Positions 1-8,915 of a DNA stretch of 64,000 bases are shown here, in pieces (the first letter of the stretch is position 1; each line of letters starts with the position of its first letter). This stretch comes from Desulfallas thermosapovorans DSM 6562 (GTDB lineage Bacteria; Bacillota; Desulfotomaculia; Desulfotomaculales; Desulfallaceae), in NCBI RefSeq assembly GCF_008124625.1, contig NZ_VNHM01000006.1:1-64000 (forward strand). The letters run 5' to 3'. Below the pieces are notes generated by a model that was given only the letters and a program-made list of their open reading frames with translations, was not told the origin of the DNA and did no database searches. The position numbers and the translations under genes were made by a program.

Positions 1-211
1 TAAACTCTTGAGGTGAGGGTACGTAAACTGCTGTTTTCTTTGCACCGCTGCTTGTATACTCCCACGCTTTGTGTTTTGAATCACTAATCCAGCGGTAAAG
101 GGTTTTGGGGCTTATTTCATGGCGTTTAGCTACTTGTCCAACATTGCCGGTTTCCGCTGCTTCCTGAATTAATTGTTCTTTAAATTCTTTAGGGTATCTT
201 TTGCGCTGCAT
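1..211 (-). CDS. IS3-family transposase OrfA, helix-turn-helix (partial at window edge)
   Basis: Starting at the ATG at 209-211, 70 codons run off the left edge. The protein begins MQRKRYPKEFKEQLI and continues through a helix-turn-helix of the IS3/IS911 OrfA (HTH_8) type, with VGQVAKRHEI and LYRWI as recognisable pieces. This family binds the terminal repeats and, as the OrfAB fusion, catalyses transposition. A purine-rich AGAAGGGGG ribosome site precedes the ATG. The catalytic OrfB would lie to the left of position 1, so whether the element is intact cannot be judged. Confidence 0.75.
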   Translation of the reverse strand, partial: MQRKRYPKEFKEQLIQEAAETGNVGQVAKRHEISPKTLYRWISDSKHKAWEYTSSGAKKTAVYVPSPQEF

Positions 212-287
212 TCTTATCCCCCTTCTGTTGATTAAAGTTTATATCATTTAGGGATAAGACTCAAATCCTTTTAAGGGGCTATATAGA
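1..287 (-). mobile_element. End of an IS3-type insertion sequence (partial)
   Basis: The left edge holds the start of an insertion sequence whose first gene is an orfA-type transposase. Its outer boundary is placed near 287 because the GGDEF reading frame next to it loses family similarity there and meets a stop a few codons later. No terminal inverted repeat can be confirmed, since the other end of the element lies outside the window. Confidence 0.45.
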
Positions 288-510
288 TATGTTCAGCTAT
301 ACTTTTTGCATTGTTTATATCCGCAGCAGGTAACAAAACAGCAAATTCCTCACCGCCGTAACGTCCAATAATGTCCGTTTTACGTATTCTTTTTTTACAA
401 GCCATTGCAATATCCTTTATAACTTGATCGCCAGTCAAATGACCATAAGTGTCGTTGATTTTTTTAAAAAAGTCAATATCGATCATTAAAATTGATAGAC
501 ATTCGGCCAA
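271..510 (-). pseudogene. GGDEF (diguanylate cyclase) domain remnant
   Basis: The frame encodes the middle of a GGDEF domain: the metal-binding segment ILMIDIDFFKKINDTYGH, then the signature GGEEF in RYGGEEFAVLL. The family makes cyclic di-GMP from two GTP and is normally about 160 residues long; only about 75 are present. The N-terminal half is missing, with an in-frame TGA just upstream of the TTG at 508-510. The C-terminal end stops soon after AEHI, where the neighbouring insertion sequence appears to begin. It is very unlikely to be active. The missing 3' part may survive beyond the insertion sequence. Confidence 0.75.
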
Positions 511-700
511 GCATCAGGAACCTTTCCTTATATGGGTTACTATTAACTTTGATATATATTTTACACCAAATAATAAATTGAGGCCGCAACTATTTAATGC
601 AACCTCAATTGTTTTCCATTTTTATTATCTCCCGCATATTATTCTGCTTGAATTTCTATTTTAAAACGTTTAACTACAGTGTTCCAGTACAGTTAGGCAA

Positions 701-747
701 CCCGGCAACAGCGGTCGTTCTTAATAGCGAACGTCTGCCGTGCCGGG
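701..747. repeat. Imperfect inverted repeat
   Basis: CCCGGCA at 701-707 pairs with TGCCGGG at 741-747, and CGTTC pairs with GAACG further in, giving a long interrupted hairpin just downstream of the minus-strand gene ending at 767. There is no T-run on the minus side, so it is at best a weak terminator. The surrounding stretch 511-766 shows no convincing gene. Confidence 0.45.
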
Positions 748-766
748 TCTACTTTTAAAGGCACAG

Positions 767-1060
767 TTATGCTGTGACCTTCACCGATTCCCGCACATGT
801 TTACAGCCCCATAATCCCCAGGTACTCAAATCCACCGTTTGAAGGATTACGCCTATGACCGGTGGTAAGTTGCCCTCATTTATATCTTCCAGGGAAACCG
901 TCACCGGTATACGTAATTCCCGCCGCTCCAAATGTAAAACGGATACTATGAGTTGCAGCCTTTTTTGCCCGCTTGCCGGGTAAACCATCTCCAGCCCGGT
1001 TATCCGGGGATCCCTTTTAATCACTTCCGTTTCCAGACAATGTAAGAAATCACTTAGCAC
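767..1060 (-). CDS. Hypothetical protein, about 97 aa
   Basis: I do not recognise this family. The product is a small soluble protein with no signal peptide or membrane segment. Its middle part alternates hydrophobic and charged residues, as in a small beta-sheet protein. The start is set at the GTG at 1058-1060 because AAAGAGGTG lies six bases upstream; a GTG three codons earlier is also in frame but overlaps that ribosome site. It stands alone between a GGDEF remnant and a divergent deacetylase gene, so context gives no function. Codon use looks like that of its neighbours. Confidence 0.6.
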   Translation of the reverse strand: MLSDFLHCLETEVIKRDPRITGLEMVYPASGQKRLQLIVSVLHLERRELRIPVTVSLEDINEGNLPPVIGVILQTVDLSTWGLWGCKHVRESVKVTA

Positions 1061-1322
1061 CCGAAACACCTCTTTGTCATTTATTTATATGTTATTGTTA
1101 AGCCAGATAAATTTTACGAATATTCGGTCAATTGTTGCACAGAAACGCCCAGTTGCATTTAATTTAATACCAACGCCGGGAGGAACCCAACACGCTTTTC
1201 ACTTCTATGGGCATGCACTAAATGTTTGTTTCAAATAACAGTTATTCAATGCAACAAAATCTACTATAAATCGTCTATTATTTATAAGCGTGTACAAATT
1301 TTCCGGGAGAGGAAGTAAAATT

Positions 1323-2354
1323 ATGTCATCCACTTCTTTACGTGTTATGTCCGGGATAATGTTTTTATTGGGTGTTTGTTTCTGTGTATTCTATTATCCC
1401 ACTTATGCCCACCCCCCATCCAGCTTGCATGGGGAATATGCCGGGGCGGATACAGACCAGCAAAAAAATGAGCCGCTTAAAAGCCCGCCGGCTGCAAACC
1501 AGGGAACAAATGAGTCCGGGCAATCACAATGGCAGTCCGGTGATAAAAACGGTGCCCCAGAAAGTTTCTCATCTCCCGGTACCGAACAAAGTGTAGTCCC
1601 GGTACAAAAGGAACCAACAGAAGTCGCCCCTGAAACCCCGGAAAACATAACCAACCCCAGTGACAGCATTACCCCGCAAACGCCTGCACCGCCGGCAGTA
1701 CCGGCATCCAATACAGGCAACCAGTTAATTAAAAGAGTGGACAGTGTCCATAATATGGTAGCCATAACCTTCGACGACGGTCCATTTCCCCAAATGACCG
1801 AACAGTACCTGGCAGTATTGGACAAGCTCAATGTCCGGGCTACTTTCTTCATGGTTGGCCAGCGTATTAAATACTATCCCGAACTGGCCCGCCGGGTGGC
1901 GGAACAGGGTAATGAAATAGGCAGTCATTCCTGGCAGCATGCCCGGTTGGACGAGTTAACAGCCGAAGCCATCGCTGAAGACATGCGCCTTGTGGCTAAC
2001 GAGGTACAGGCCGCAGTGGGACAGGCGGTAAGCCTGCTGCGCCCCCCATATGGCGCACGCAGTGATGTCCTGCTGGCAACCGCAGAGCAGCACGGCTACA
2101 AAGTGATCATCTGGGATGTAGATCCCAGGGACTGGGAGGATCCCCCTCCGGACCAAATTGTGGCCAGCGTACTGGGGCAAGTTAAGCCGGGCTCCATCAT
2201 TGTAATGCATGAAGGTCACGTGAACACACTGCAGGCTTTACCGGTAATAATCCAAAAACTCCGGGAACGCGGTCTAGAACCGGTGACTGTCTCTGAAATG
2301 CTCAGCCGAGATATTACTCAGTCCGATAGCAGCTTGGCCAACGAAGGCAATTAA
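1323..2354 (+). CDS. Polysaccharide deacetylase (NodB homology domain), membrane-anchored
   Basis: The 343-aa product has a short N-terminal hydrophobic segment (residues about 9-28), a Pro/Ser/Glu-rich linker to about residue 130, and a C-terminal NodB domain. Family motifs are visible: TFDDGP (about 149-154), the metal site HSWQH, RPPYGA, and WDVDPRDW followed by MHEG. Such carbohydrate esterase 4 enzymes remove acetyl groups from cell-wall or spore-cortex sugars outside the cytoplasm. The ATG at 1323 is chosen because GGGAGAGGA sits eight bases upstream; an in-frame GTG at 1290 lacks a ribosome site. It is a single-gene unit closed by a terminator. The exact substrate cannot be read from sequence. 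Confidence 0.9.
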   Translation: MSSTSLRVMSGIMFLLGVCFCVFYYPTYAHPPSSLHGEYAGADTDQQKNEPLKSPPAANQGTNESGQSQWQSGDKNGAPESFSSPGTEQSVVPVQKEPTEVAPETPENITNPSDSITPQTPAPPAVPASNTGNQLIKRVDSVHNMVAITFDDGPFPQMTEQYLAVLDKLNVRATFFMVGQRIKYYPELARRVAEQGNEIGSHSWQHARLDELTAEAIAEDMRLVANEVQAAVGQAVSLLRPPYGARSDVLLATAEQHGYKVIIWDVDPRDWEDPPPDQIVASVLGQVKPGSIIVMHEGHVNTLQALPVIIQKLRERGLEPVTVSEMLSRDITQSDSSLANEGN

Positions 2355-2378
2355 ACATAACAATCTTAATAATAAAGA

Positions 2379-2421
2379 AGGCGACAAAGGATAACAAAGA
2401 CTATCCTTTATCGCCTCTTTT
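2379..2421 (+). terminator. Rho-independent terminator after the deacetylase gene
   Basis: A 15-bp stem (2379-2393 with 2402-2416, one mismatch) with an 8-nt loop is followed by a T-rich tail on the plus strand and preceded by an A-rich stretch. It may also serve the convergent ileS transcript. Confidence 0.8.
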
Positions 2422-2548
2422 GCCTGTATTTTAACAAAGAAGGATCATTACAAGATAAAACAGTCACCCGGGCAAACAGTATCTTATAACAAACAGTTTT
2501 TGAATTACTGTATTTTTTGCAGGCATTTGTCGATTAGTCTATAAAACT

Positions 2549-5338
2549 TTAAGCCTGCCCCCCCAGCACTGTGGCACAGCGGGGGCATGTTTCGGGGTGA
2601 GCTTCGTTTTGCCCCACATCTTCGTGGTACATCCAGCAGCGGGAGCACTTGGCACCGGCGGCCCGGGAAACACCAACAGCCAGGCCGGGCATATCATCGG
2701 ACGCTATAGCAGCGGCTGTTTTTTCAGCAAAAGCGTGCATAGTAACTCCCGAGACAATGAACAGCACGGCCAGGTCATTGTAGTACGGCTTAATAAATTC
2801 AGTAATTTTTTCATCAGCGTACAGATGCACCCGAGCCTCCAGGGAGTTGCCGATTACCTTTTCCTGGCGAGCCTTTTCCAGTGCCCGGGTAACCAGGCTG
2901 CGTATTTTCATCAATTGACCCCATTTTTCCTCCAGGGCCACATCCAGGTAAAGCTCGTTGGGCTCGGGCATTTCAGTAAGCTGAACACTTACCGGCGCAT
3001 CCGCCGTCTTGGGCACGTAACGCCATATTTCTTCGGTGGTGAAGGCCAGTATGGGAGTAAGCAGGCGCACCAGAGCATGCAACGTTTGGTACATCACCGT
3101 TTGGGCGGACCGGCGCAGTTCCGAGTCGGCCTTTTCACAGTAAAGCCGGTCTTTAACAATGTCCAGGTACTGGTTGCTCATATCCACCGTGCAAAAATGA
3201 TGGATGGCGTGATATACCACGTGGAATTCGTAATTGCGATACCCCTCCAATACTTTCTCAATCAGCCGGTGCAACTTCAATAAGGCATAACGGTCCAACT
3301 CGGGCATTTTATCATAGGGTAAACTATCTTGTTCAGGCTTGAAATCATAAAGGTTACCCAGCATGAACCGGCAGGTGTTCCTTATTTTCCGGTAAGCCTC
3401 GGTTAGCTGTTTGAGAATGTTTTGGGACACCGCCAGATCGCCCCGGTAGTCCGCCGAGGAAACCCATAGCCTTAGTATATCGGCACCCATTTGCTTAATC
3501 ACCTTTAATGGATCCACCACGTTGCCCAGTGATTTACTCATTTTGCGCCCGTTTTCATCCACCAAAAAGCCGTGGGTGAGCACCGCCCGGTAAGGGGCCT
3601 GCCCCGTCACCGCCACCGATGTGTTCAAGGATGAGTTAAACCACCCCCGGTGCTGGTCACTGCCCTCCAGGTATAAGTCAGCCGGCCAGTTGAGCTCCGG
3701 CCAAATATCCGGTTCATCCAGCACGGCCAGGTGACTGGAACCGCTGTCGAACCACACATCCATAATATCGGTTTCCTTGGTAAATTCCGTAGCCCCGCAG
3801 GCCGGACAGGTTAGTCCCGGCGGTACCAGTTCCGCCGCCTCCCGGGCAAACCACACGTCGGAACCGTGTTCCCGGAAGAGCCCTTGCAAGTGGCTTATGG
3901 TTTCATCATTGACAATTTCCTTGTTACAAGACCGGCAATAGAATATGGGGATGGGTACACCCCAGGTACGCTGGCGGGAAATACACCAGTCGCCCCGGTT
4001 GGCCACCATATTGTGAATTCTGTCCCGACCCCAGGCGGGTATCCAGCGCACCTTGTCTATTTCATCCAGGGCCGCCTGGCGGAAGCCGTCGATGGAGGCA
4101 AACCACTGCTCGGTAGCCCGGAAGAATACCGGTTTTTTACAGCGCCAGCAATGCGGATACTGGTGGCTTATGTTACCGGATTTAACCAGCGCACCGCCTT
4201 GCTGTAGAACATCCAGGATACCCTGGTTCGCTTCGTGATATACTTGACCGCTGAATTGACCGGCTTCACCGGTGAAACGTCCCTGGCCGTCCACGGGTGA
4301 AAGGATGGGTAATTTATATTTAAGACCCACCAGATAGTCTTCATGGCCATGCCCCGGTGCGGTGTGCACGCAGCCTGTGCCCGCTTCCAGGGTAACATGG
4401 TCGCCAAGGATAAGCACCGAGTCGCGGTCAATGAAGGGGTGACCGCACACAATACCCTCCAGTTCATTACCTTTGAATACACCGGTGATGTTCCCCCCGG
4501 CCAGCTCTGTTTCTTTTAAAAACTGTCCCTGAAGCTCTTTGGCCAGCAGCAGCCTTTGCCCCCCGGACTCCATAAGAATGTAGTCAAATTCCGGGTGCAG
4601 GGTTATGGCCAGGTTGGCAATCAGTGTCCAGGGAGTGGTGGTCCAAATGACCACATAGGTATTCTCCTCCGGCAATACTCCCTTGCCGTCCCGCACCGGA
4701 AATTTAACATAGATGGAAGGAGATTTTTTATCGGCGTATTCCACCTCGGCCTCGGCCAGGGCGGTTTCACAGGTGGCGCACCAGTACACCGGTTTTAATC
4801 CCTTGTAAATATAGCCCCGTTTGGCCATTTCGCCGAATACGCCTATTTGCCGGGCCTCGAAGTGGGGCATCAGGGTTAGATAGGGGCGTTCCCAATCCCC
4901 CCGCACGCCCAGGCGTTTAAATTCTTCCCGCTGAATGTCCACAAATTTCAATGCGTATTCCCGGCACTTCTGCCGGAAAGCCACCGTGTCCACGGCGTGG
5001 CGGTTAAGGCCCAGGTTTTTGATGGCCTGCTGCTCGATGGGCAGGCCATGGGTATCCCAGCCCGGAATATAGGGGGCATCGTAGCCCGCCATGGAATGAA
5101 ACTTGACAATAATATCCTTGAGCACTTTATTTAAAGTGTGCCCCAGGTGAATATGGCCGTTGGCATAGGGGGGGCCGTCATGTAATATAAATTTGGGTTT
5201 GCCGCTGTTATGCTGCTGTACCTGGCGATAAATATTATTTTCTTCCCAGAACTGCATGATTTCCGGTTCCCGCTGGGGTAAGTTGCCTCGCATGGGAAAG
5301 TCGGTTTGGGGTAAATTAAGGGTTTTTCCGTAATCCAT
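2549..5338 (-). CDS. ileS: Isoleucyl-tRNA synthetase
   Basis: The 929-aa enzyme charges tRNA-Ile. The class I signature HLGH lies in PPYANGHIHLGH (about residues 58-69), the KMSKS loop in GRKMSKSLGN (about 600), and an editing domain between them. The C-terminus carries a zinc knuckle with Cys pairs at about 898/901 and 918/921, typical of the bacterial type. Length is normal. The ATG at 5338 has GAGGTGA upstream. It is preceded by a full T-box leader with its own promoter, so expression should rise when tRNA-Ile is uncharged. Its position after the ylm/divIVA block is the usual one in Firmicutes. Confidence 0.98.
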   Translation of the reverse strand: MDYGKTLNLPQTDFPMRGNLPQREPEIMQFWEENNIYRQVQQHNSGKPKFILHDGPPYANGHIHLGHTLNKVLKDIIVKFHSMAGYDAPYIPGWDTHGLPIEQQAIKNLGLNRHAVDTVAFRQKCREYALKFVDIQREEFKRLGVRGDWERPYLTLMPHFEARQIGVFGEMAKRGYIYKGLKPVYWCATCETALAEAEVEYADKKSPSIYVKFPVRDGKGVLPEENTYVVIWTTTPWTLIANLAITLHPEFDYILMESGGQRLLLAKELQGQFLKETELAGGNITGVFKGNELEGIVCGHPFIDRDSVLILGDHVTLEAGTGCVHTAPGHGHEDYLVGLKYKLPILSPVDGQGRFTGEAGQFSGQVYHEANQGILDVLQQGGALVKSGNISHQYPHCWRCKKPVFFRATEQWFASIDGFRQAALDEIDKVRWIPAWGRDRIHNMVANRGDWCISRQRTWGVPIPIFYCRSCNKEIVNDETISHLQGLFREHGSDVWFAREAAELVPPGLTCPACGATEFTKETDIMDVWFDSGSSHLAVLDEPDIWPELNWPADLYLEGSDQHRGWFNSSLNTSVAVTGQAPYRAVLTHGFLVDENGRKMSKSLGNVVDPLKVIKQMGADILRLWVSSADYRGDLAVSQNILKQLTEAYRKIRNTCRFMLGNLYDFKPEQDSLPYDKMPELDRYALLKLHRLIEKVLEGYRNYEFHVVYHAIHHFCTVDMSNQYLDIVKDRLYCEKADSELRRSAQTVMYQTLHALVRLLTPILAFTTEEIWRYVPKTADAPVSVQLTEMPEPNELYLDVALEEKWGQLMKIRSLVTRALEKARQEKVIGNSLEARVHLYADEKITEFIKPYYNDLAVLFIVSGVTMHAFAEKTAAAIASDDMPGLAVGVSRAAGAKCSRCWMYHEDVGQNEAHPETCPRCATVLGGQA

Positions 5339-5372
5339 AATGTCACCTCAATCATGATGATTTGACAAAAAT

Positions 5373-5660
5373 AAAAAACCGTCCCGGCAAAGGGACGGAT
5401 GTTTTCCGTGGTACCACCCTGATTGGACCGGCCGCCGGCGAAAATATTAGGCCGTTATAAAAAAGACCGATCCCGCTTATATGGCCGTTAACGGCGGCCA
5501 CCGGACAAGCTTAATCTCCCTAAAGGATTTCAGCCGTCGCCTCCCGGGTGATTTTCAAGCGGTTTACACTGCACCCGGCTCACACCACACCCGGGCTCTC
5601 TGGGCAGCCGCACCGTTTACTCGTCCCGATCACAGGCAACCTGATATCGACAATTTAACT
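5373..5660 (-). promoter_or_regulatory. T-box leader controlling ileS
   Basis: The leader contains the diagnostic T-box sequence AGGGTGGTACCACGG (about 5405-5419), an upstream stem I with AGAGA and GAGTA pieces, and a specifier candidate ATC (Ile codon) at 5550-5552 in the context GAAAATCA. It ends in a terminator hairpin of seven base pairs (5379-5385 with 5392-5398) and a T-run at 5373-5378. In this class, uncharged cognate tRNA stabilises the antiterminator; specificity for tRNA-Ile fits the downstream gene. Confidence 0.92.
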
Positions 5661-5665
5661 ATACC

Positions 5666-5694
5666 ATTATATATAAAAACGCCCGGCCAGTCAA
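5666..5694 (-). promoter_or_regulatory. Sigma-A promoter for the T-box/ileS transcript
   Basis: TTGACT (5689-5694), a 17-bp spacer and TATAAT (5666-5671) form a near-consensus promoter. The -35 box overlaps the stop codon of the upstream DUF167 gene, whose TGA lies inside TTGACT. Confidence 0.85.
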
Positions 5695-5978
5695 TAATTG
5701 AGCCGTTCCAGCACCTGCCGGGCGGTCAAACCTTCAACCCGCACAGTTTTATTACGCCCGGTATGCCCGTGGCAAACCGCCACCCGGCCTTTGGCCACCC
5801 CCAGCAGTTCAGCTATGAAGGCACAACAGGCTTTGTTGGCCGCACCGTCCACCGGAGGAGCAGTAAGCCGCACTTTAAGGGCGCCGTCCATGATACCGGA
5901 CACCTGGTTTTTGGCAGCCCTGGGCTGTACCCGTATTTTTATAGTCACACCACCGGCATCCTCTTGAATATCCAACAT
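5691..5978 (-). CDS. DUF167/YggU family protein
   Basis: A 95-aa protein with the family core IKIRVQPRAAKNQV, LKVRLTAPPVDGAANKA and the C-terminal GRNKTVRVEG. It is a small alpha/beta fold found throughout bacteria, often beside the YggT gene, with no firmly established biochemical role. It follows divIVA on the same strand in the ylm/division block. The start is either the ATG at 5978, very close to GGTGAGG, or the TTG one codon later. The stop codon doubles as part of the ileS promoter. Confidence 0.88.
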   Translation of the reverse strand: MLDIQEDAGGVTIKIRVQPRAAKNQVSGIMDGALKVRLTAPPVDGAANKACCAFIAELLGVAKGRVAVCHGHTGRNKTVRVEGLTARQVLERLNY

Positions 5979-6053
5979 AACCTCACCGTCCTCATCGCCG
6001 GGGTAGGTTTACTATTACCGTATGTATGCCATACCGGTTAGAACCAGGTATAA

Positions 6054-6737
6054 CTACCTGTCCCCATCATCACCCTGTTCACCGGGGTCGCCTTCCCCGG
6101 CACGGAGATTGCCCCGGGCTGCACCCGCAGCACTGTCCGTATCCTCACGACCACCGGCATCATCACCATTCCGGCCCGCAGCCGCCTCAAGCCAACCCGA
6201 CCCGAAGTTACTCATCATTTCCAATACCTCTTCCTCCTGATCGTCCAACAAGCTTATCTGGGCCTCCAGGAAAGAGCGAAATTTAACCCTGAACATCTGA
6301 ACTTGCTTGTTTAACAGGCGGTATTCCTCCATAACATCTCTAACCCGGTTTTCAGCTTCCTCGATGCGATACCGGGCCCGCTCCCGCGCCTCCTGAAGCG
6401 TCCTGGCCGCCTTTCCCTCGGCATCACCAATAATTTTTTCAGCCCGCAGGCGAGCGTCTTCCAGCAACAGTTCGGCCTCTTGCCGGGCGTTGCGCTCCAG
6501 GTCATCGGCATTTTTTTGGGCCATGATAACTGCATTCTTAATAACTTTCTCCATTTCTAAATAGCGCGCCATGGCAGCTTCGCCGTTTTCCAGCTTTTCC
6601 TTCAGGGACTGGTTTTCCAGATACAAAGCCTCGTAATTTTGCACCAACTGGTCGAGGAACTTGTCTACCTCTTCTTCATTATAACCCCGGAAGGAGCGTC
6701 GAAATTCTTTTTTCTGAATATCAAGGGGGGTGAGCAC
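6054..6737 (-). CDS. divIVA: DivIVA-type cell division/polarity protein
   Basis: The N-terminus LTPLDIQKKEFRRSFRGYN is the DivIVA membrane-curvature domain, followed by long coiled coils (about residues 25-160) and a Gly/Asp/Glu-rich tail. DivIVA proteins gather at septa and poles and recruit division-site and, in sporulators, chromosome-anchoring partners. The usual start is M-LTPLDI, matching a GTG at 6735-6737 with GGAG nine bases upstream; the ATG at 6746 directly abuts that site and is less likely. The acidic, low-complexity tail is longer than in Bacillus subtilis. Confidence 0.93.
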   Translation of the reverse strand: MLTPLDIQKKEFRRSFRGYNEEEVDKFLDQLVQNYEALYLENQSLKEKLENGEAAMARYLEMEKVIKNAVIMAQKNADDLERNARQEAELLLEDARLRAEKIIGDAEGKAARTLQEARERARYRIEEAENRVRDVMEEYRLLNKQVQMFRVKFRSFLEAQISLLDDQEEEVLEMMSNFGSGWLEAAAGRNGDDAGGREDTDSAAGAARGNLRAGEGDPGEQGDDGDR

Positions 6738-6944
6738 ATGCAACATCTCCTATCAGATTTTTAACTGACAGTAAAATAAGATGACCATAGCCATAATCCA
6801 ATGTACAAACGTTAATCACTTAACCTTTCACTCTTGCATGCATGCCTTTCCAGGGCACAAAACGCCATGAAAGAATTTCTTTTAGACTTTCAACACCCGG
6901 CACCACCCGGGTGACACCGGACCGGGGTGGGGTAACCGGGTTAC

Positions 6945-7739
6945 TTAACGGGCAGTGCCGTAGCGATGTAATAACAGGTTTATACGGCCCTTTTTAGTCT
7001 GGCCACCGGTTTGTTCCACCGCCACCCGGCCCCGACCCCGGGCGGAAATCATATCTCCCGGCTGCACCGGCGTGGCAGGGTCAAGGCAAGGGCGCCAGTT
7101 GAGGTATATCTTACCTGCGGCGACTTCCCGGGCCATCTTTGTTCTGGATAGGCCAAAACCATGAGCCGCCACCGCGTCCAGGCGCAATGACTGCGCCGTA
7201 ACCTTAATTTCACGGTAATTCTTTACCGGTGGAATAAGCCCGTCGCGGTTTATTTCACTTACCGTAACCCCCACCCGGCCCACGCCGGTTAGATCCATCT
7301 TGATAACTCCCGCCACCTCTGCGGCCACGATTAGCTGAGCACCATCTTCACGCACCAGTATATCACCCAGTTTTTCCCTGCGCAGTCCCAGACCCAGCAG
7401 CGCACCAAGGTAATCCCGGTGGGTGAGGGTGTGAAAACGTGAATTACTCTGGACGTTTAAAAAGGCCAGGCCGGCGTCCACTTCCCCGGCAGGCAAGTAA
7501 TCCGGAAAAATTAATACCCGCGACCTTTCCGCCGCGGGATAACCACCGTCCACCAGCACCGCCAGATCGGGGATAGATCCCACAGCCCGGGCAATCATGG
7601 CACAGGCAGCCGGATCATAGAAATCCGTCGCCTGGGGGCGATGGTTTTTGCCAACCATTTCCGCCAGGTCCAATGCCCGGGCTAATATTTCCCTGTCTTC
7701 CGGCCTGGTGAACATGTCCCGCAATTTATCCGGGTCCAT
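6945..7739 (-). CDS. ylmH: YlmH, S4-domain RNA-binding protein
   Basis: A 264-aa protein with an N-terminal YlmH-type alpha/beta region and a C-terminal S4 domain (about residues 185-245, containing RLDAVAAHGFGLSRTKMA and GKIYLNWRP). YlmH is known as a ribosome-associated factor acting on stalled nascent-chain complexes in Firmicutes. The ATG at 7739 has GGGGTGA seven to eight bases upstream; the GTG at 7751 falls within that site. Order ylmE-sepF-proC-ylmG-ylmH-divIVA matches the Gram-positive division cluster, with proC as a local addition. Confidence 0.93.
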   Translation of the reverse strand: MDPDKLRDMFTRPEDREILARALDLAEMVGKNHRPQATDFYDPAACAMIARAVGSIPDLAVLVDGGYPAAERSRVLIFPDYLPAGEVDAGLAFLNVQSNSRFHTLTHRDYLGALLGLGLRREKLGDILVREDGAQLIVAAEVAGVIKMDLTGVGRVGVTVSEINRDGLIPPVKNYREIKVTAQSLRLDAVAAHGFGLSRTKMAREVAAGKIYLNWRPCLDPATPVQPGDMISARGRGRVAVEQTGGQTKKGRINLLLHRYGTAR

Positions 7740-7780
7740 TTTATTTTTCACCCCGATTAAGCCAAGATCAGGTTGTAATT

Positions 7781-8053
7781 TTAATATATACCAATGGAAT
7801 GAAGCAGCCTGATGACCACTGTGGCCAGTATTTGCAGAGCCAAAAAGGCGGCAATGGGAGAAAAATCAATCATACCCACCGGGGGGATCAGCCTTCTGAA
7901 AAAGCCCAGCACCGGTTCGGTGGTCTCAAAGATAAATCTAACCACGGGCTGGTAGGGATTCACCCTGACCCAGGATAAGATAATGCGTATAAAAATTAGC
8001 CAGGTATATACCTCTATGGCATAGTAAATTACCGTCGTAATACCTATATTCAT
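7781..8053 (-). CDS. ylmG: YggT family membrane protein
   Basis: A 90-aa protein with two hydrophobic membrane segments (about residues 5-25 and 65-85) and the YggT signature IILSWVRVNPYQPVV followed by EPVLGFFRRLIPPVG. Family members lie in the division block of Gram-positive bacteria and cyanobacteria and influence membrane or nucleoid organisation; the molecular role is unsettled. The ATG has GGGGTGA upstream. It sits 16 bp after proC and 41 bp before ylmH. Confidence 0.93.
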   Translation of the reverse strand: MNIGITTVIYYAIEVYTWLIFIRIILSWVRVNPYQPVVRFIFETTEPVLGFFRRLIPPVGMIDFSPIAAFLALQILATVVIRLLHSIGIY

Positions 8054-8069
8054 AAGTCACCCCGTTTGG

Positions 8070-8894
8070 TTATTTGTCGTCCCCGGATTGCTGGCCGGAA
8101 CGCCGGCAGGCATTTTCCACCGCCCGGTACAGCGCGGCCCTGATGCCGCCCTCCTCCAGGGCAAACAAGCCCTCAATGGTGGTACCCCCGGGGGTGGTTA
8201 CCATATCCTTGAGCACCGCCGGGTGGCGACCCGTTTCCAGTATCATCCGAGCGGCGCCCAGCATAGTTTGGGAGGCCAGGGTCAACGCCACATCCCTGGG
8301 CAGTCCCATACGTACTCCGGCGTCGGCCAGCGCCTCGGCTATAATATACATATATGCCGGACCACTGCCGCTGAGTCCTGTTACCGCATCCATTAATTTT
8401 TCAGGCACCGTCACTGCCCGGCCCACCGCACCAAAGACCGCCAGGGCCAGTTCCCTGTGCTGCTCACTGGCCCACCGGCCACAGCACACCGCCGTGGCCC
8501 CTGCCCCCAACAGTGCCGGTGTATTGGGCATCGCCCGTACCACCGGTACTTGATCAGCGATTGATTTTTCTATGTAAGTCGTGGTAATACCTGCAGCGAT
8601 GGAGATCACAGTATGATCAGGATTGAAACCACTACCTGTTTCGTCCAGTACTTCACCCATGACAAAGGGTTTTACCGCTAACACGATAATATCGCTACCG
8701 GCTACCACCGCGCTGTTATCTACGGTTACCCCAACGGAAAACTTTTCCGCCAGGTAATCCCTGCGCTGCCCGCTGGGATCACTAACCAGCACCTGCCCGG
8801 CGCCAACCAGATTTGCCCCGATTAGCCCGGTAATCAAAGCCTCGGCCATGGATCCACCGCCGATAAAGCCGAACTTTTTTCCTGCCAGTGACAT
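8070..8894 (-). CDS. proC: Pyrroline-5-carboxylate reductase
   Basis: A 274-aa NAD(P)H enzyme for the last step of proline synthesis. The Rossmann motif FIGGGSMAEALITGL is at residues 9-23, AMPNTPALLGAG marks the middle, and the C-terminal dimer domain shows the signature GSGPAYMYIIAEALADAG and TPGGTTIEGL. Length is typical. The ATG at 8894 follows AAGGATG. It sits inside the ylm division operon between sepF and ylmG, as in several Clostridia. No other proline gene is nearby. Confidence 0.96.
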   Translation of the reverse strand: MSLAGKKFGFIGGGSMAEALITGLIGANLVGAGQVLVSDPSGQRRDYLAEKFSVGVTVDNSAVVAGSDIIVLAVKPFVMGEVLDETGSGFNPDHTVISIAAGITTTYIEKSIADQVPVVRAMPNTPALLGAGATAVCCGRWASEQHRELALAVFGAVGRAVTVPEKLMDAVTGLSGSGPAYMYIIAEALADAGVRMGLPRDVALTLASQTMLGAARMILETGRHPAVLKDMVTTPGGTTIEGLFALEEGGIRAALYRAVENACRRSGQQSGDDK

Positions 8895-8915
8895 CTTTTT
8901 AACATCCTTCCATGC

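Noticed and set aside
1403-1852. Minus-strand 149-codon frame inside the deacetylase gene
   Set aside because: Composition reflects the opposite strand of a Pro-rich linker; no ribosome site, no family similarity.
8074-8553. Plus-strand 159-codon frame opposite proC
   Set aside because: Shadow of a high-GC gene on the other strand; no motif and no start signal.
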